From: JAPKZH01 sp963715635
GTDB lineage: Bacteria; Acidobacteriota; Aminicenantia; Aminicenantales; UBA4085
Length of the DNA stretch: 64,000 nucleotides
NCBI GenBank assembly: GCA_963715635.1
Contig: OY970261.1
Span: 3,038,001-3,102,000 of the forward strand
Reading direction: 5' to 3'
In this document: positions 9,159 through 17,586 of the stretch, in pieces
Layout of the letters: the number at the start of each line of letters is the position of its first letter
Position numbering within the stretch: the first letter of the stretch is position 1
Position numbers and translations under genes: made by a program
Notes under the pieces: model-generated
What the model was told of the DNA's origin: nothing
What the model saw: the letters and a program-made list of their open reading frames with translations, nothing else
Database searches by the model: none

Positions 9159-9761
9159 ATGAGCGCGCCAGCCGAACACAATGCCCATCCCGTCACCTTG
9201 ATCCTGCTGGCCGGAGGGACAAGCCGGAGAATGAAACGGGACAAGGCGCGCCTGCTTGTTCCTGACGAACCGTTGATCCAACGAATATTGAATCAGGTTG
9301 AAGGATTTTTCGGCGAAATTCTGATCAGCGTTTCCCGGGGGCAGAGTTACGAATTTCTCCCTTGCCGGCTCGTCGAAGATGAAGTCGAGGAGCAGGGCCC
9401 GCTGGGCGGAATCCTGAGCGGGTTGCGAGCGGCAGCCAATGATGTTTGTGTCGCAATGGCCTGCGACATTCCGGATATTAACCTGTATTTTCTGGCCCGG
9501 ATGCTGGAAGAGGCGGTGGGATACGAGATCGTCGTTCCCTGTCCGGCGAAAGGCTTGTTCGAGCCCCTGCTGGCCGTTTATAAGAAGTCGGTCATCCCCA
9601 AGATCGAAAAGCTCCTGGCCTCGTCAAACCGCCAGGTTCTCGCCCTTTTTGACCTCTGCCGGACGAAATCCCTGGAGATGGACGATGCCTCATGGCTGAA
9701 AAATTTGAATACGCCGGAGGATTATAAGGAATATCTTCGGTCGCTTGGTCGAAAAGCATAA
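9159..9761 (+). CDS. mobA: Molybdenum cofactor guanylyltransferase MobA
   Basis: A 200-residue cytoplasmic nucleotidyltransferase. The N-terminus shows the family signature LILLAGGTSRRMKRDKARL, in which the usual Gly after Met is Lys. It continues with EDEVEEQGPLGGILSGL and the metal-binding ACDIPDI. These identify MobA, which attaches GMP to molybdopterin to make the guanine dinucleotide cofactor used by DMSO-reductase-family enzymes. This agrees with the DmsABC-like operon immediately downstream on the other strand. It is divergent from the HD gene. A family A hairpin follows 7 bases after the stop. Confidence 0.88.
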   Translation: MSAPAEHNAHPVTLILLAGGTSRRMKRDKARLLVPDEPLIQRILNQVEGFFGEILISVSRGQSYEFLPCRLVEDEVEEQGPLGGILSGLRAAANDVCVAMACDIPDINLYFLARMLEEAVGYEIVVPCPAKGLFEPLLAVYKKSVIPKIEKLLASSNRQVLALFDLCRTKSLEMDDASWLKNLNTPEDYKEYLRSLGRKA

Positions 9762-9768
9762 GCAGATT

Positions 9769-9834
9769 GGGGTCAAACCTACTCGTTACGCACAATATTC
9801 CAGGGGAGAATGCGTAACGAGTAGGTTTGACCCC
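9769..9834. repeat. Family A palindromic hairpin, copy 3
   Basis: 66 bp with perfectly pairing arms: the left begins GGGGTCAAACCTACTCGTTA and the right ends TAACGAGTAGGTTTGACCCC. The centre holds TATTCCAGGGGAGAA. It lies between convergent mobA and the dmsC-like gene, where it probably also works as a terminator. Confidence 0.92.
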
Positions 9835-9840
9835 GTTTTT

Positions 9841-10704
9841 TTAGACGCCGAGGCGGCTGTAGACGGCGTAGAAAAGATATCGCCCGGACACTTCGGCCGC
9901 GCCCGCGCCCAAAAACGCCAGCGTCAGGAGGCGGGTGTTTTGATTCTGATAATAGAGGTACGAACAGAGGACGGTCGCCAATAAGAAAAGAAGTCGGATG
10001 ATCAAGAGCGGATATATCTTTGCGGTCGGAAGCTCGAGAAGAGTAGCTTTTTTCGGGCGGAAGAGGCCGACGCCCGGGGAGAATAGGAAGATCGTCGGAA
10101 GGATCACGACGATGGCCGCGAGCGCGATGACGGCCGCGGCATCTTGAAAAGGACGCACTTTTCTTCCCAAATCGAGGAGCACATCATATGAAGACGCTAC
10201 GCCTAAAGGCCCCATCAGCAGGGCCGAGCCAAAAAACGACAGGGGCGTATAAAGGCCTCGCCAAGCCGGCACGGTGCGCAGCATATAAAGCTTGGACATA
10301 CTGGCAAGGAATAGGATGCTTGCCGCGATCCCCAGCCCCACCAAGACTCGGATGAGCGTCGGATGATAGGTCTTCTTGAAAACGAGAAGCGCGAGAAACC
10401 CGGTCGAGGCCATGAAGGCCAGCTCGAATAGGATTTCCCGGCTCAGCCAGGATTGTCTGAGGTTGTTCAGAGCGAGCACGGCGCGCCGCGGCCGCCCGAG
10501 GTGGAACAGAGAGATAGCGGCGGCTGCGGCCATCGTAGCGACGACGGCTGCGAGAAATGGAAACGTCAGGTACCGGCTGTTCCATCCATTAGCCCCCTCG
10601 GCATAAATCGATGCGCCCGTGACCATCCAGAACGCCCCGACCGCCGTCTGGGATAAGAGCGTAAACCCGATCAAGGGCCATTCTTTTAGGGCGAACCCGG
10701 CCAC
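9841..10704 (-). CDS. DmsC-like membrane anchor subunit of a molybdopterin oxidoreductase
   Basis: 287 residues from a GTG start one base after the upstream stop codon, so it is tightly coupled to the iron-sulfur gene. The N-terminus (ALKEWPLIGFTLLSQTAVGAFW) is the DmsC signature, and eight or so membrane helices follow. The conserved SLFHLGRPRRAVLALNNLRQSWLSREI loop, which faces quinol oxidation in the family, is present. It should pass electrons from menaquinol to the FeS subunit. The gene is last in a minus-strand operon (small membrane protein, DmsA, DmsB, DmsC). Confidence 0.82.
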   Translation of the reverse strand: MAGFALKEWPLIGFTLLSQTAVGAFWMVTGASIYAEGANGWNSRYLTFPFLAAVVATMAAAAAISLFHLGRPRRAVLALNNLRQSWLSREILFELAFMASTGFLALLVFKKTYHPTLIRVLVGLGIAASILFLASMSKLYMLRTVPAWRGLYTPLSFFGSALLMGPLGVASSYDVLLDLGRKVRPFQDAAAVIALAAIVVILPTIFLFSPGVGLFRPKKATLLELPTAKIYPLLIIRLLFLLATVLCSYLYYQNQNTRLLTLAFLGAGAAEVSGRYLFYAVYSRLGV

Positions 10705-10705
10705 C

Positions 10706-11338
10706 TTAGATCTCTTCCCAATTTGCGACCTCGGCGGTTTCCTTTGTGGCACGCGCCGCGTCCTTGTGCGGCCTGATGAGGAGGGCCGGCTCCGTGATCG
10801 AGGCTTCCGGAAGCGGGAAGACCACGCGCGTCCCTCCGTATTTCTTCTGCAGGTCGGCAAGCTCCCCGAAATCGAGCGCCCGCATCGGGCAGGCGGCCAC
10901 ACAGGCCGGCGGCTTGTCCAGGTCGATATAATCGTAACAGAAATGGCATTTCGTCATCAGCCGCTCGGATTCGATGTACTGCATCGCGCCATAAGGACAG
11001 GCCCACTCGCAGTAACGGCAGCCGATGCAGCTCTGCGTATCAAGGATGACAATCCCATCTTGGCGCTTGTAAATGGCGTTGGTGGGACAAGCCTCACCGC
11101 AGATCGGCTTTTCGCAGTGATGGCAGGCCATGGACAGGTAATAGGAGAAGACGCCGGGGACCCAGACGTCTCCGGATTTGACCCAATTGCCGCCGGTGAC
11201 CTCATACACACGGCGCCAGAGGACATCGATCGGAAGGTCATGCTTGTCTTTACAGGCCGCCTGGCAAGTCTTGCAGCCCGAGCAGGCGTTCGAGTCGAAG
11301 TAGAAGGCATATTGTTTGACCCAAGGCGATAGGCTCAT
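10706..11338 (-). CDS. DmsB-like four-cluster ferredoxin subunit
   Basis: 210 residues starting MSLSPWVKQYAFYFD; the ATG overlaps the DmsA stop by 4 bases. Four cysteine groups are visible: CSGCKTCQAAC, CHHCEKPICGEAC, CIGCRYCEWAC and CHFCYDY...CVAAC. They match the four [4Fe-4S] clusters of DmsB/PhsB/NrfC proteins. It has no signal peptide, so export would depend on the catalytic partner. It links the membrane anchor to the molybdenum subunit. A longer reading frame extends upstream, but it lies inside the DmsA gene. Confidence 0.88.
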   Translation of the reverse strand: MSLSPWVKQYAFYFDSNACSGCKTCQAACKDKHDLPIDVLWRRVYEVTGGNWVKSGDVWVPGVFSYYLSMACHHCEKPICGEACPTNAIYKRQDGIVILDTQSCIGCRYCEWACPYGAMQYIESERLMTKCHFCYDYIDLDKPPACVAACPMRALDFGELADLQKKYGGTRVVFPLPEASITEPALLIRPHKDAARATKETAEVANWEEI

Positions 11339-13761
11339 CGGACTTTCTCCACTTGGGCCATGATCGTGTGTTGGGTGTTGCCGAAGGCCAGTGGCGTCCA
11401 CCGCTCCGACGTTAGGACATTGACCGAGCCGCGGTGGTCCACTCCTTTTTCGTCGGGGCTCCACCAAGCTCCCTGCGGGATGGCGATGACGCCCGGCATG
11501 ATCCGCTTCGTCACCCGGCAGTGGATCAGCGTCGCCCCCCGGTCATTGAAGACCTTGACCTCGTCGCCGTTGTCAATGCCGCGCGCCGCGGCGTCCACGG
11601 GGTTGATGAAGACGCGCTGCGGCCACGCCTCGCGGAGCCAATCGACGTTGTCGAGAGTGGAATGGACGGTCGCCAGATAGTGGTGGCCGATGACTTGGAG
11701 CGGGAACTTTTTCGCTTCGGGGCCGAACGGACTCTCCCATTCCCTGATGTATTTTGGCACGGCCGGGATGACGTCGGGCTTGTTCATGTCATGAAGCCTC
11801 TTGGAAAAGATTTCGATTTTTCCGGACGGCGTGGGCAGGGGAAATTTCTCGGGATCGCGGCGGAATTCCGTGAAAGCCACGGCCGGTTTCGTGACAGGGA
11901 CCGAATACACGCCGATGTTCGATTTTTCGAACTCATCCAACGCCGGGATGTTCGGGAACCGCGTCTTCCGATAATATTCGATGGCCCAGGCGATCCAGTC
12001 GCGTTCGCTCCGGCCTTCGGTATAGCGTTCATAAAACCCGAGCCGCTTGGCGATCTCCGCGCAAGTCTGATAATCGCTCTTTGTTTCGAACGGCGGGTCC
12101 ACGATCTTCGGCATGAGGATGACCTCGTCTCCATATTTCCAGCCGTCGGCGAGGCCCCACGTCTCGAATTGGGTGCAGGCCGGGAGCAGGAGATCGGCAA
12201 AGCGGGCGGTTGGCGTCAGGAAATTGTCCTGGACGACAAGGAATTCCACGAGCGTCTCGTCCCGGAGGATCTTGGCCGTTCGGTTGATGTTGGCGTGCTG
12301 GTTGATGAGCGCGTTGCAGGCTACGGCGTAAATCATTTTGATGTTCGTACCGAGCTTCTCTACGCCCACGACACCGTCGGCAGGTCCCATGTCCTTTCCG
12401 CGGAGGACCGCCTCCGACCACAGGAACGACGGGATTTGCGCCCTGACTGGATTCTCGCCGGTCGGGAAGACGATCCAGGCCGGCCCGCCGTCGGGCGCCT
12501 GCAGGGCGATTCCGCCCGCCCATCCCCCGGAAATTCCTATATTCCCAGTGATGGCCGCCAGGACGCAGCCGGCCCGGACGGGCTGCTCCCCGTAGGCACG
12601 TCGCTGCATCCCGTAGCCTTGATAAAGAACGGCCGGTTTCATCGTGGCGTATTCGCGGGCGAGGCGGATGATCATGCTTTTGGGAACGCCGCAGATGGCT
12701 TCGGCCCAGGACGGCGTTTTCGGGACGCCGTCGCGGGTCCCCAAAATATAATCTTTATAGCTTTCCGCTCCCTCGGCCCCGGGGGGCATCTGGGTCTCAT
12801 CGAAGCCGACGCAGTGCGTCTTCACAAATTCGGCGTCATAGAGCTTCTCGGTGATCATGACGTAGGCCATGGCCGACATCATAGCCGCGTCCGTCCCCGG
12901 CCGGATGGGAACCCATTCGTCGGCGAGGGCGACGGCGCTGAGCGTCATCCGCGGGTCGATGCAGACGAGCTTTGCGCCTTTCTCCTTGGCTTTCTTGAGG
13001 ATATATTCGGAGTTTGTCCCGTCGCGCATTTCGGACGGGTTCCAGCTCCACATCAAGATGTATTTGGAATTCAGCCAATCCTGGCGCTGGTTTCCGGTCA
13101 CGTTCGTGCCGTAAACATAGGGCGTGGCATAGGAGATGGCTGCCCATGAATAGCTGTTATAGAAGCCGAGCGAGCCGCCGAAGAGGTTCATCAGGCGTTG
13201 CGCGGTCTGGCGGCCGTTGATTTGGTTGTAGCTTCCGGTGCCGTAGGGAACGTAAATGGCGGCGTTGCCGTAGGCCTGTTTGATGCGCTGCATTTCCGCC
13301 GCGACCTTGTCCAGCGCCTCGTCCCAGGAGATGCGGACGAATTTTCCCTCGCCGCGCTTGCCGGCCCGCTTCATCGGGTATTGGAGGCGGTCGGGATGAT
13401 ACTGCCTGCGGCGGTAGGAGAGGCCGCGGATGCAGGGCCGGAGCTGTGGGTTTTCAACGGCATCGCTCGGCCGGTCGTCGCCTTCGATCCGGACGATGCG
13501 TCCTTCCACAACATAGACTTTGAGCAGGCATCTCCCCCCGCAGTTGTGCGAGGGGCAACCGGTGCGGATCATTTTGACTTCGGACGAGGATTCTTGGAGC
13601 CGCGGCCCTGCGGATGTGGGCGAAGTGGCCCTCTTGAATTTTTTGGCGAGTTTGGTCGAGGCCAGGGCGGAACCGCCGAAGAATGTGCCCCAGCCCAGGA
13701 AGCTGCGGCGTTTCATGGGCGCGGAGTCGAGCTTTTTCTTGATGCGGCCGCGCTCGCTCAT
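11335..13761 (-). CDS. DmsA-family molybdopterin oxidoreductase catalytic subunit, Tat-type leader
   Basis: 808 residues. A twin-arginine leader (MKRRSFLGWGTFFGGSALAS, residues 16-35) marks it for export with cofactor bound. An FeS site follows with Cys69, Cys74, Cys78 and Cys110 (CPSHNCGGRC...LRPCIRG). The rest has bis-MGD domain landmarks (YGTGSYNQINGRQTAQRL, WSWNPSEMRDGTNSEY, VQDNFLTPTARFADLLLPACTQFE) and a C-terminal guanine-binding domain with NDGDEVKVFNDRG-type motifs. The substrate (DMSO, polysulfide, arsenate, selenate or other) cannot be told from sequence. The ATG at 13716 is an alternative start just ahead of the Tat motif. Confidence 0.86.
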   Translation of the reverse strand: MSERGRIKKKLDSAPMKRRSFLGWGTFFGGSALASTKLAKKFKRATSPTSAGPRLQESSSEVKMIRTGCPSHNCGGRCLLKVYVVEGRIVRIEGDDRPSDAVENPQLRPCIRGLSYRRRQYHPDRLQYPMKRAGKRGEGKFVRISWDEALDKVAAEMQRIKQAYGNAAIYVPYGTGSYNQINGRQTAQRLMNLFGGSLGFYNSYSWAAISYATPYVYGTNVTGNQRQDWLNSKYILMWSWNPSEMRDGTNSEYILKKAKEKGAKLVCIDPRMTLSAVALADEWVPIRPGTDAAMMSAMAYVMITEKLYDAEFVKTHCVGFDETQMPPGAEGAESYKDYILGTRDGVPKTPSWAEAICGVPKSMIIRLAREYATMKPAVLYQGYGMQRRAYGEQPVRAGCVLAAITGNIGISGGWAGGIALQAPDGGPAWIVFPTGENPVRAQIPSFLWSEAVLRGKDMGPADGVVGVEKLGTNIKMIYAVACNALINQHANINRTAKILRDETLVEFLVVQDNFLTPTARFADLLLPACTQFETWGLADGWKYGDEVILMPKIVDPPFETKSDYQTCAEIAKRLGFYERYTEGRSERDWIAWAIEYYRKTRFPNIPALDEFEKSNIGVYSVPVTKPAVAFTEFRRDPEKFPLPTPSGKIEIFSKRLHDMNKPDVIPAVPKYIREWESPFGPEAKKFPLQVIGHHYLATVHSTLDNVDWLREAWPQRVFINPVDAAARGIDNGDEVKVFNDRGATLIHCRVTKRIMPGVIAIPQGAWWSPDEKGVDHRGSVNVLTSERWTPLAFGNTQHTIMAQVEKVR

Positions 13762-13765
13762 CGTG

Positions 13766-14164
13766 TCATCCGCGGGATGTCCGCTTCCATTGATCAAAAA
13801 TGGGACCGCCCAAGCGCAGGTGTCCAAGAAAAGAATAAAAGCCGGCCACGGCCAGAGATTCGAGCAGGATGGCCTGGGCAGGATTGACGACGCCTCGGAT
13901 GTTCTGCCCAGGAATGAAGAGGTCGAGCAGCTTGAGGCCCGAAGCGACGCAAGCCGCTAAAAAGATGGTTTCATGTTTTCCGCTCCGGACAAAAGCCCGG
14001 CTCATGAAATAGAAAGCGGCCGGAAACATTATGAAACCCGGCAGGCCGGGGATATGCGTCAGATGGATGAAATATCCAGCCGTCGCTTCCCAAATTCCCC
14101 ATGCCGAACCCCAGAAAAGGGCCGATGCCAACACTTTGGCCGACGGCGTTTCTCGTTCGCTCAC
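13766..14164 (-). CDS. Small polytopic membrane protein heading the molybdoenzyme operon
   Basis: 132 residues from the GTG at 14164. Upstream in-frame sequence would enter the probable promoter of the divergent aldolase. Four hydrophobic stretches are visible (ASALFWGSAWGIWEATAGYFIHL, LPGFIMFPAAFYFMS, TIFLAACVASGLKLLDLFI, AILLESLAVAGFYSFLGHL). It ends 4 bases before the DmsA start, so it belongs to the same operon. I do not recognise the family. Small membrane proteins in such operons can be extra quinol-side or assembly factors, but that is only context. Confidence 0.55.
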   Translation of the reverse strand: MSERETPSAKVLASALFWGSAWGIWEATAGYFIHLTHIPGLPGFIMFPAAFYFMSRAFVRSGKHETIFLAACVASGLKLLDLFIPGQNIRGVVNPAQAILLESLAVAGFYSFLGHLRLGGPIFDQWKRTSRG

Positions 14165-14221
14165 GGCCCCTATTTTATCAGGATGCGTGGGCGCGTCAAG
14201 ATGATGATTTATAGCAACCGG

Positions 14222-14251
14222 TTGACAGAGATTCACTCCTTGGGATACATT
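14222..14251 (+). promoter_or_regulatory. Candidate sigma70 promoter of the aldolase gene
   Basis: TTGACA at 14222-14227 is followed 18 bases later by TACATT (14246-14251). It lies in the divergent gap upstream of the aldolase, whose ATG is 42 bases beyond the -10 box. The -35 box is perfect and the -10 box is weaker. Confidence 0.45.
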
Positions 14252-14292
14252 CATTAGAAAGCGAATTAGACAAAAGAAAGGAGCGAAATCCA

Positions 14293-15708
14293 ATGGCCGA
14301 AAGCGCCCTCGAAAAACAATTATCAACTTTGGCGGGAATCGTCGAAAAAAAAGGCGATCGAATCGCCATCAAGAGCGAAAAACGGCTGGCCGGCAAGATC
14401 GATGGCCTGATCCATGAGGCGGTCTTCGGCGAGGCCGAATCCAAAGCCGCCGCCCGCTGGCTCATTTGGGAGACGGCCCAAGCCCTCGGCATCCGGCCGG
14501 CTTCGATCCATGAATTCTACATGGCGATCGGCCGGAGGGATATCTCGAAGACGTTCACCGTTCCGGCAATAAACCTGCGCATGCTCGCCTATGACTCGGC
14601 GCAGGCCGTATTTCGAGCGGCCAACAAACTCGACGTGGGTGCCCTCATCTTCGAAATTGCCCGGAGCGAAATCGGCTATACCGACCAGCGTCCGGCCGAA
14701 TACGCCTCGGCGGTTCTGGCGGCAGCCATCAAGGAAGGATTCCGCGGGCCCATTTTCATCCAGGGCGACCATTTTCAGACCTCGGCAAAAAAATATGCCG
14801 CCGCACCTGAAGGCGAAGTCAAAGCCATCCGCGACCTGATCCTGGAAGCGATTGCGGCGGGATTTTATAACATCGACATCGACACATCGACGCTCGTCGA
14901 TATCAGCCAGCCGAGCCTGGAAGAGCAGCAGAAATTCAACTACGAGCTGTGCGCAGATTTCACGCGCTTCATCCGGGAACACGAGCCAAAGGGCGTCACG
15001 ATCTCGGTTGGGGGCGAAATAGGCGAAGTCGGACAAAAAAACAGCACGCCGGAAGACCTGGACGCGTTCATGAAAGGCTATAACAGCAAGCGCGGCAACC
15101 TCAAGGGCATCAGCAAGATTAGCATCCAGACGGGCACCAGCCACGGCGGCGTAGTCCTTCCCGACGGAACCTTGGCCAAAGTGGCCATCGATTTTGACGT
15201 GCTTCGGATCCTCGGCGAAAAAGCGCACAAAGAATATGGGATCGGGGGCGCCGTTCAACACGGGGCCAGCACGCTTCCCGACGCGGCGTTCCACAAATTT
15301 GTCGAAGCGGGAACCTGCGAAGTCCACCTGGCCACGGCCTTTCAAACGCTCATCATCGAGCACGAAGCCACGCCGGAATCGCTCCGCCAGGAAATGTATG
15401 ACTGGATCCGGGCTAACGCGGCCGACGAGAGAAAGCCCAAGGACACTGAAGCTCAGTTTATTTATAAAGCGCGCAAAAAGGCCGTGGGGCCCTTCAAAAA
15501 ACAATTTTGGTCGCTGCCTAAAGAGACCAGATCGGCCATCGGGGTCAGCCTGGAAAAAACGTTTGCCTTCCTGTTCGAGCAGCTCGCCGTAGGGGGCACG
15601 AAAAAGTTTGTCGCACAATCGGTGAGCGCGCCGGAAATTCACCAGCCGGTCCCGGCCGGCGCGGTCAAGACGGGAAAGCGCGAATCCGTGGACGGCCTCG
15701 CCGATTAA
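14293..15708 (+). CDS. Class II (zinc) fructose/tagatose-bisphosphate aldolase-like protein
   Basis: 471 residues, cytoplasmic, with AAAGGAG upstream of the ATG. The zinc and substrate motifs of class II aldolases are in order: AYDSAQAVFRAA, IQGDHFQ with the zinc His at residue 160, GGEIGEVG near 240, IQTGTSHGG near 280 and VQHGAST near 320. It is longer than FbaA (about 350 residues), with an N-terminal helical extension (about 85 residues) and a C-terminal extension. Similar long versions are annotated as class II aldolases of unknown sugar specificity. The neighbouring sugar-catabolism block suggests carbohydrate metabolism; the true substrate is undetermined. Confidence 0.78.
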   Translation: MAESALEKQLSTLAGIVEKKGDRIAIKSEKRLAGKIDGLIHEAVFGEAESKAAARWLIWETAQALGIRPASIHEFYMAIGRRDISKTFTVPAINLRMLAYDSAQAVFRAANKLDVGALIFEIARSEIGYTDQRPAEYASAVLAAAIKEGFRGPIFIQGDHFQTSAKKYAAAPEGEVKAIRDLILEAIAAGFYNIDIDTSTLVDISQPSLEEQQKFNYELCADFTRFIREHEPKGVTISVGGEIGEVGQKNSTPEDLDAFMKGYNSKRGNLKGISKISIQTGTSHGGVVLPDGTLAKVAIDFDVLRILGEKAHKEYGIGGAVQHGASTLPDAAFHKFVEAGTCEVHLATAFQTLIIEHEATPESLRQEMYDWIRANAADERKPKDTEAQFIYKARKKAVGPFKKQFWSLPKETRSAIGVSLEKTFAFLFEQLAVGGTKKFVAQSVSAPEIHQPVPAGAVKTGKRESVDGLAD

Positions 15709-15713
15709 TATTT

Positions 15714-15793
15714 GGGGTCAAATATTTGGGGTCAAACCTACTCGTTACGCAAAAATCAGGGTAGAATTGTGCGTAAAGAGTAGGTTTGACCCC
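15714..15793. repeat. Family A palindromic hairpin, copy 4, with duplicated left edge
   Basis: The hairpin proper is 15728-15793. Its first bases (TTGGGGTCAAA) are repeated directly before it at 15712-15722, separated by ATAT. This looks like slippage or a nested insertion at the element edge. One arm mismatch is present (GCGTAAAGAG against CTCGTTACGC). It lies between the convergent aldolase and ThuA genes. Confidence 0.85.
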
Positions 15794-15797
15794 GGAT

Positions 15798-16574
15798 TTA
15801 TTTTTTATAGGGGTTGGTCGGCTTGGGGTCGTTGCCGGTGACCCGGGCCGCCCAGAGCAGGCCTCTTTTCACGATCTCACGCGCCTGGGGCACGTTGAAA
15901 TCGGCGGAAACGTGGCCCAGTGATGTATAGAAAATCCTTCCCTTGCCATACATCTTTTTCCAGACGACGGGCATGGCAACTCCCTTGATCCAAGGCGCGT
16001 ACTGACCCGAGAATGTCGTCGTTGCCAAAACATCATTGATCGGGTCAACCTGCATGTAATACTGCTCGGAATGCATTTTGAAGTCCGTCAGGCCCTTCGT
16101 GATGGGATCCCCGTGGTTCGTGATATTGACTTCGTAATCGATGACGCCACCAGGGTGCGCCACCCACTGCCCACCGACCATGAATTCATACTCGACGTTG
16201 CTGCGGAACGCGTCCGCCATGCCGCCATGCCAGCCGGCCATGCCCACTCCGCTTTTGATGGCTTCGAGCAATCCCTTTTCCTGTTCGGCGGTGATCGTAG
16301 CCATCGTGACAACCTGGACGATGAGGTCCAGAGATTTCATCTTCTGAGCATCGAGGTAAGAATCCAGGGTGTGCGAGATTTCTACGTCGAACCCCTGTTC
16401 CGCCAGCCAGGGCGCGAAGATGTCCACGCCCTGTTTGGGCTCATGGCCTTCCCAACCGCCCCAAACAAAGAGCGCCTTTTTCTTTTTCGCCGGCGCCTGC
16501 CCCGCCGCTAAGAAAGAAGAGATTAATAATAAGCCAGCAATGGCTAAGATGACTGCTGCATTTTTTTTGCCCAT
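15798..16574 (-). CDS. Exported ThuA-domain protein (trehalose-utilisation-like)
   Basis: 258 residues with signal peptide MGKKNAAVILAIAGLLLISSFLAAGQA. The mature part has the glutamine-amidotransferase-like ThuA fold: ALFVWGGWEGHEP, DLIVQVVTMATIT, GVGMAGWHGGMADAF, MHSEQYYMQVDP and the C-terminal GRIFYTSLGH. ThuA-like proteins accompany Gfo/Idh/MocA and DUF1080 genes in keto-sugar and trehalose utilisation loci, exactly the neighbours found here. The biochemical reaction of the exported forms is not settled. It begins a minus-strand run of related genes, but a repeat element separates it from the next one. Confidence 0.8.
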   Translation of the reverse strand: MGKKNAAVILAIAGLLLISSFLAAGQAPAKKKKALFVWGGWEGHEPKQGVDIFAPWLAEQGFDVEISHTLDSYLDAQKMKSLDLIVQVVTMATITAEQEKGLLEAIKSGVGMAGWHGGMADAFRSNVEYEFMVGGQWVAHPGGVIDYEVNITNHGDPITKGLTDFKMHSEQYYMQVDPINDVLATTTFSGQYAPWIKGVAMPVVWKKMYGKGRIFYTSLGHVSADFNVPQAREIVKRGLLWAARVTGNDPKPTNPYKK

Positions 16575-16609
16575 TCCATTCTCCTTTAATCAAGAACAAC
16601 GGTGCGGGT

Positions 16610-16760
16610 GGCAGGAATGCTGCCAATCGCACTCGATTGCCTAATCATCGAAATCCCACGGAAAAGTCATCGCTAAATGCTCCTTGGAAAGGAGGCAGGG
16701 AGCGAAGCGACCGTTGGAGGGAAACACTTCAAAAGGGTTTCCCTCCAAGAGTGTCTGACA
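16610..16760 (+). repeat. Family B structured repeat, copy B1
   Basis: The core (16676-16760) opens ATGCTCCTTGG and closes CCAAGAGTGTCTGACA. These two pieces pair with one bulged C. Inside lies a hairpin, GGAGGGAAAC at 16716-16725 with GTTTCCCTCC at 16737-16746. To the left, GGGTGGCAGGAATGCTGCC (16611-16629) resembles the outer end of other copies. It fills the gap between the ThuA and DUF1080 genes. Confidence 0.75.
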
Positions 16761-16776
16761 GGTCCTGCGCGACCTT

Positions 16777-17568
16777 TTACTCCTTGAGCTCCCGGATCCA
16801 GATATTGCGAATGCGGACCGGATTTCCATGGTCCTGGAGCGAGAGGGGCAGTTTGTCGGGATGGACCTTGTAAGGCGGCCGCGCCTTGTGCGCCGTAGGA
16901 CCCGATAGCACGACGTTGTCCTGGACCAGGATGCCGTTATGGAACACGGTCATGCGCGCGGGCCGGGTAACTTTGCCGTCCTTGTCGAAAAGCGGCCCGT
17001 GGAAAATGATGTCGTAGGCCTGCCATTCGCCCGGCTTGCGGCAGGCATTGACCAGCGGCGGATACTGGCCGTACACCGCCGCCGTCATGCCGTCGGCATA
17101 GGTCTTGTTTTCATAGCAGTCGAGCACCTGGACTTCGTAGGTATTCATCAGGAAGACACCGCTGTTCCCACGCTCCTGGCCTTCGCCTTTCACGACCGAA
17201 GGCGCGGCCCATTCCACATGGAGCTGGCAGTCGCCGAATCCCTTTTTTGTAAGGATCGACCCTGTTTTTGCCACCACTTCCATATAGCCGTTTTCGACCT
17301 TCCATTGAGCCGGCTCGCCCTTCTCGTTCGCCCACTGGGAAAGTTCTTTGCCATCAAAAAGAATTACGGCATCCGAAGGAGGCGGCACGGGAGGTCCGGC
17401 CGGCCCCGGATTGACTACGGGCGGCAGCGGCCTGTTCATATCATGAATAGCCCACTGGGTCGAAGGTGCAGATTGCCCCCGGCCGCCGGCACCGCCAGTC
17501 ATAGTCGCGCATCCGATCAACCCCAATCCGGCGACAGCCAATAAAATAAAGAGCATCCTGTTTTTCAT
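16777..17568 (-). CDS. DUF1080 lipoprotein (3-keto-disaccharide hydrolase family)
   Basis: 263 residues from the ATG at 17568, which follows GGAGGAGGGG; the frame also opens at a TTG 5 codons earlier. The leader MKNRMLFILLAVAGLGLIGC is a lipoprotein signal with Cys20. The remainder is a laminin-G-like jelly roll with the DUF1080 pattern: VILFDGKELSQWANEKGEPAQWKVENGYMEV, FGDCQLHVEWA, RGNSGVFLMNTYEVQVLD, and a final PLSLQDHGNPVRIRNIWIREL. Characterised members hydrolyse 3-keto-glycosides made by Gfo/Idh/MocA dehydrogenases. The gene directly upstream in the same operon (19 bases away) encodes such a dehydrogenase. Confidence 0.85.
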   Translation of the reverse strand: MKNRMLFILLAVAGLGLIGCATMTGGAGGRGQSAPSTQWAIHDMNRPLPPVVNPGPAGPPVPPPSDAVILFDGKELSQWANEKGEPAQWKVENGYMEVVAKTGSILTKKGFGDCQLHVEWAAPSVVKGEGQERGNSGVFLMNTYEVQVLDCYENKTYADGMTAAVYGQYPPLVNACRKPGEWQAYDIIFHGPLFDKDGKVTRPARMTVFHNGILVQDNVVLSGPTAHKARPPYKVHPDKLPLSLQDHGNPVRIRNIWIRELKE

Positions 17569-17586
17569 TTTCCCCTCCTCCAAAGC

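Noticed and set aside
11434..13149. 571-codon open frame opposite the molybdoenzyme gene
   Set aside because: It lies wholly antisense to a gene with full family motifs, has no recognisable domain, and arises from GC-rich codon bias.
14323..15642. 439-codon open frame opposite the aldolase gene
   Set aside because: Antisense shadow of a gene with all zinc and phosphate motifs.
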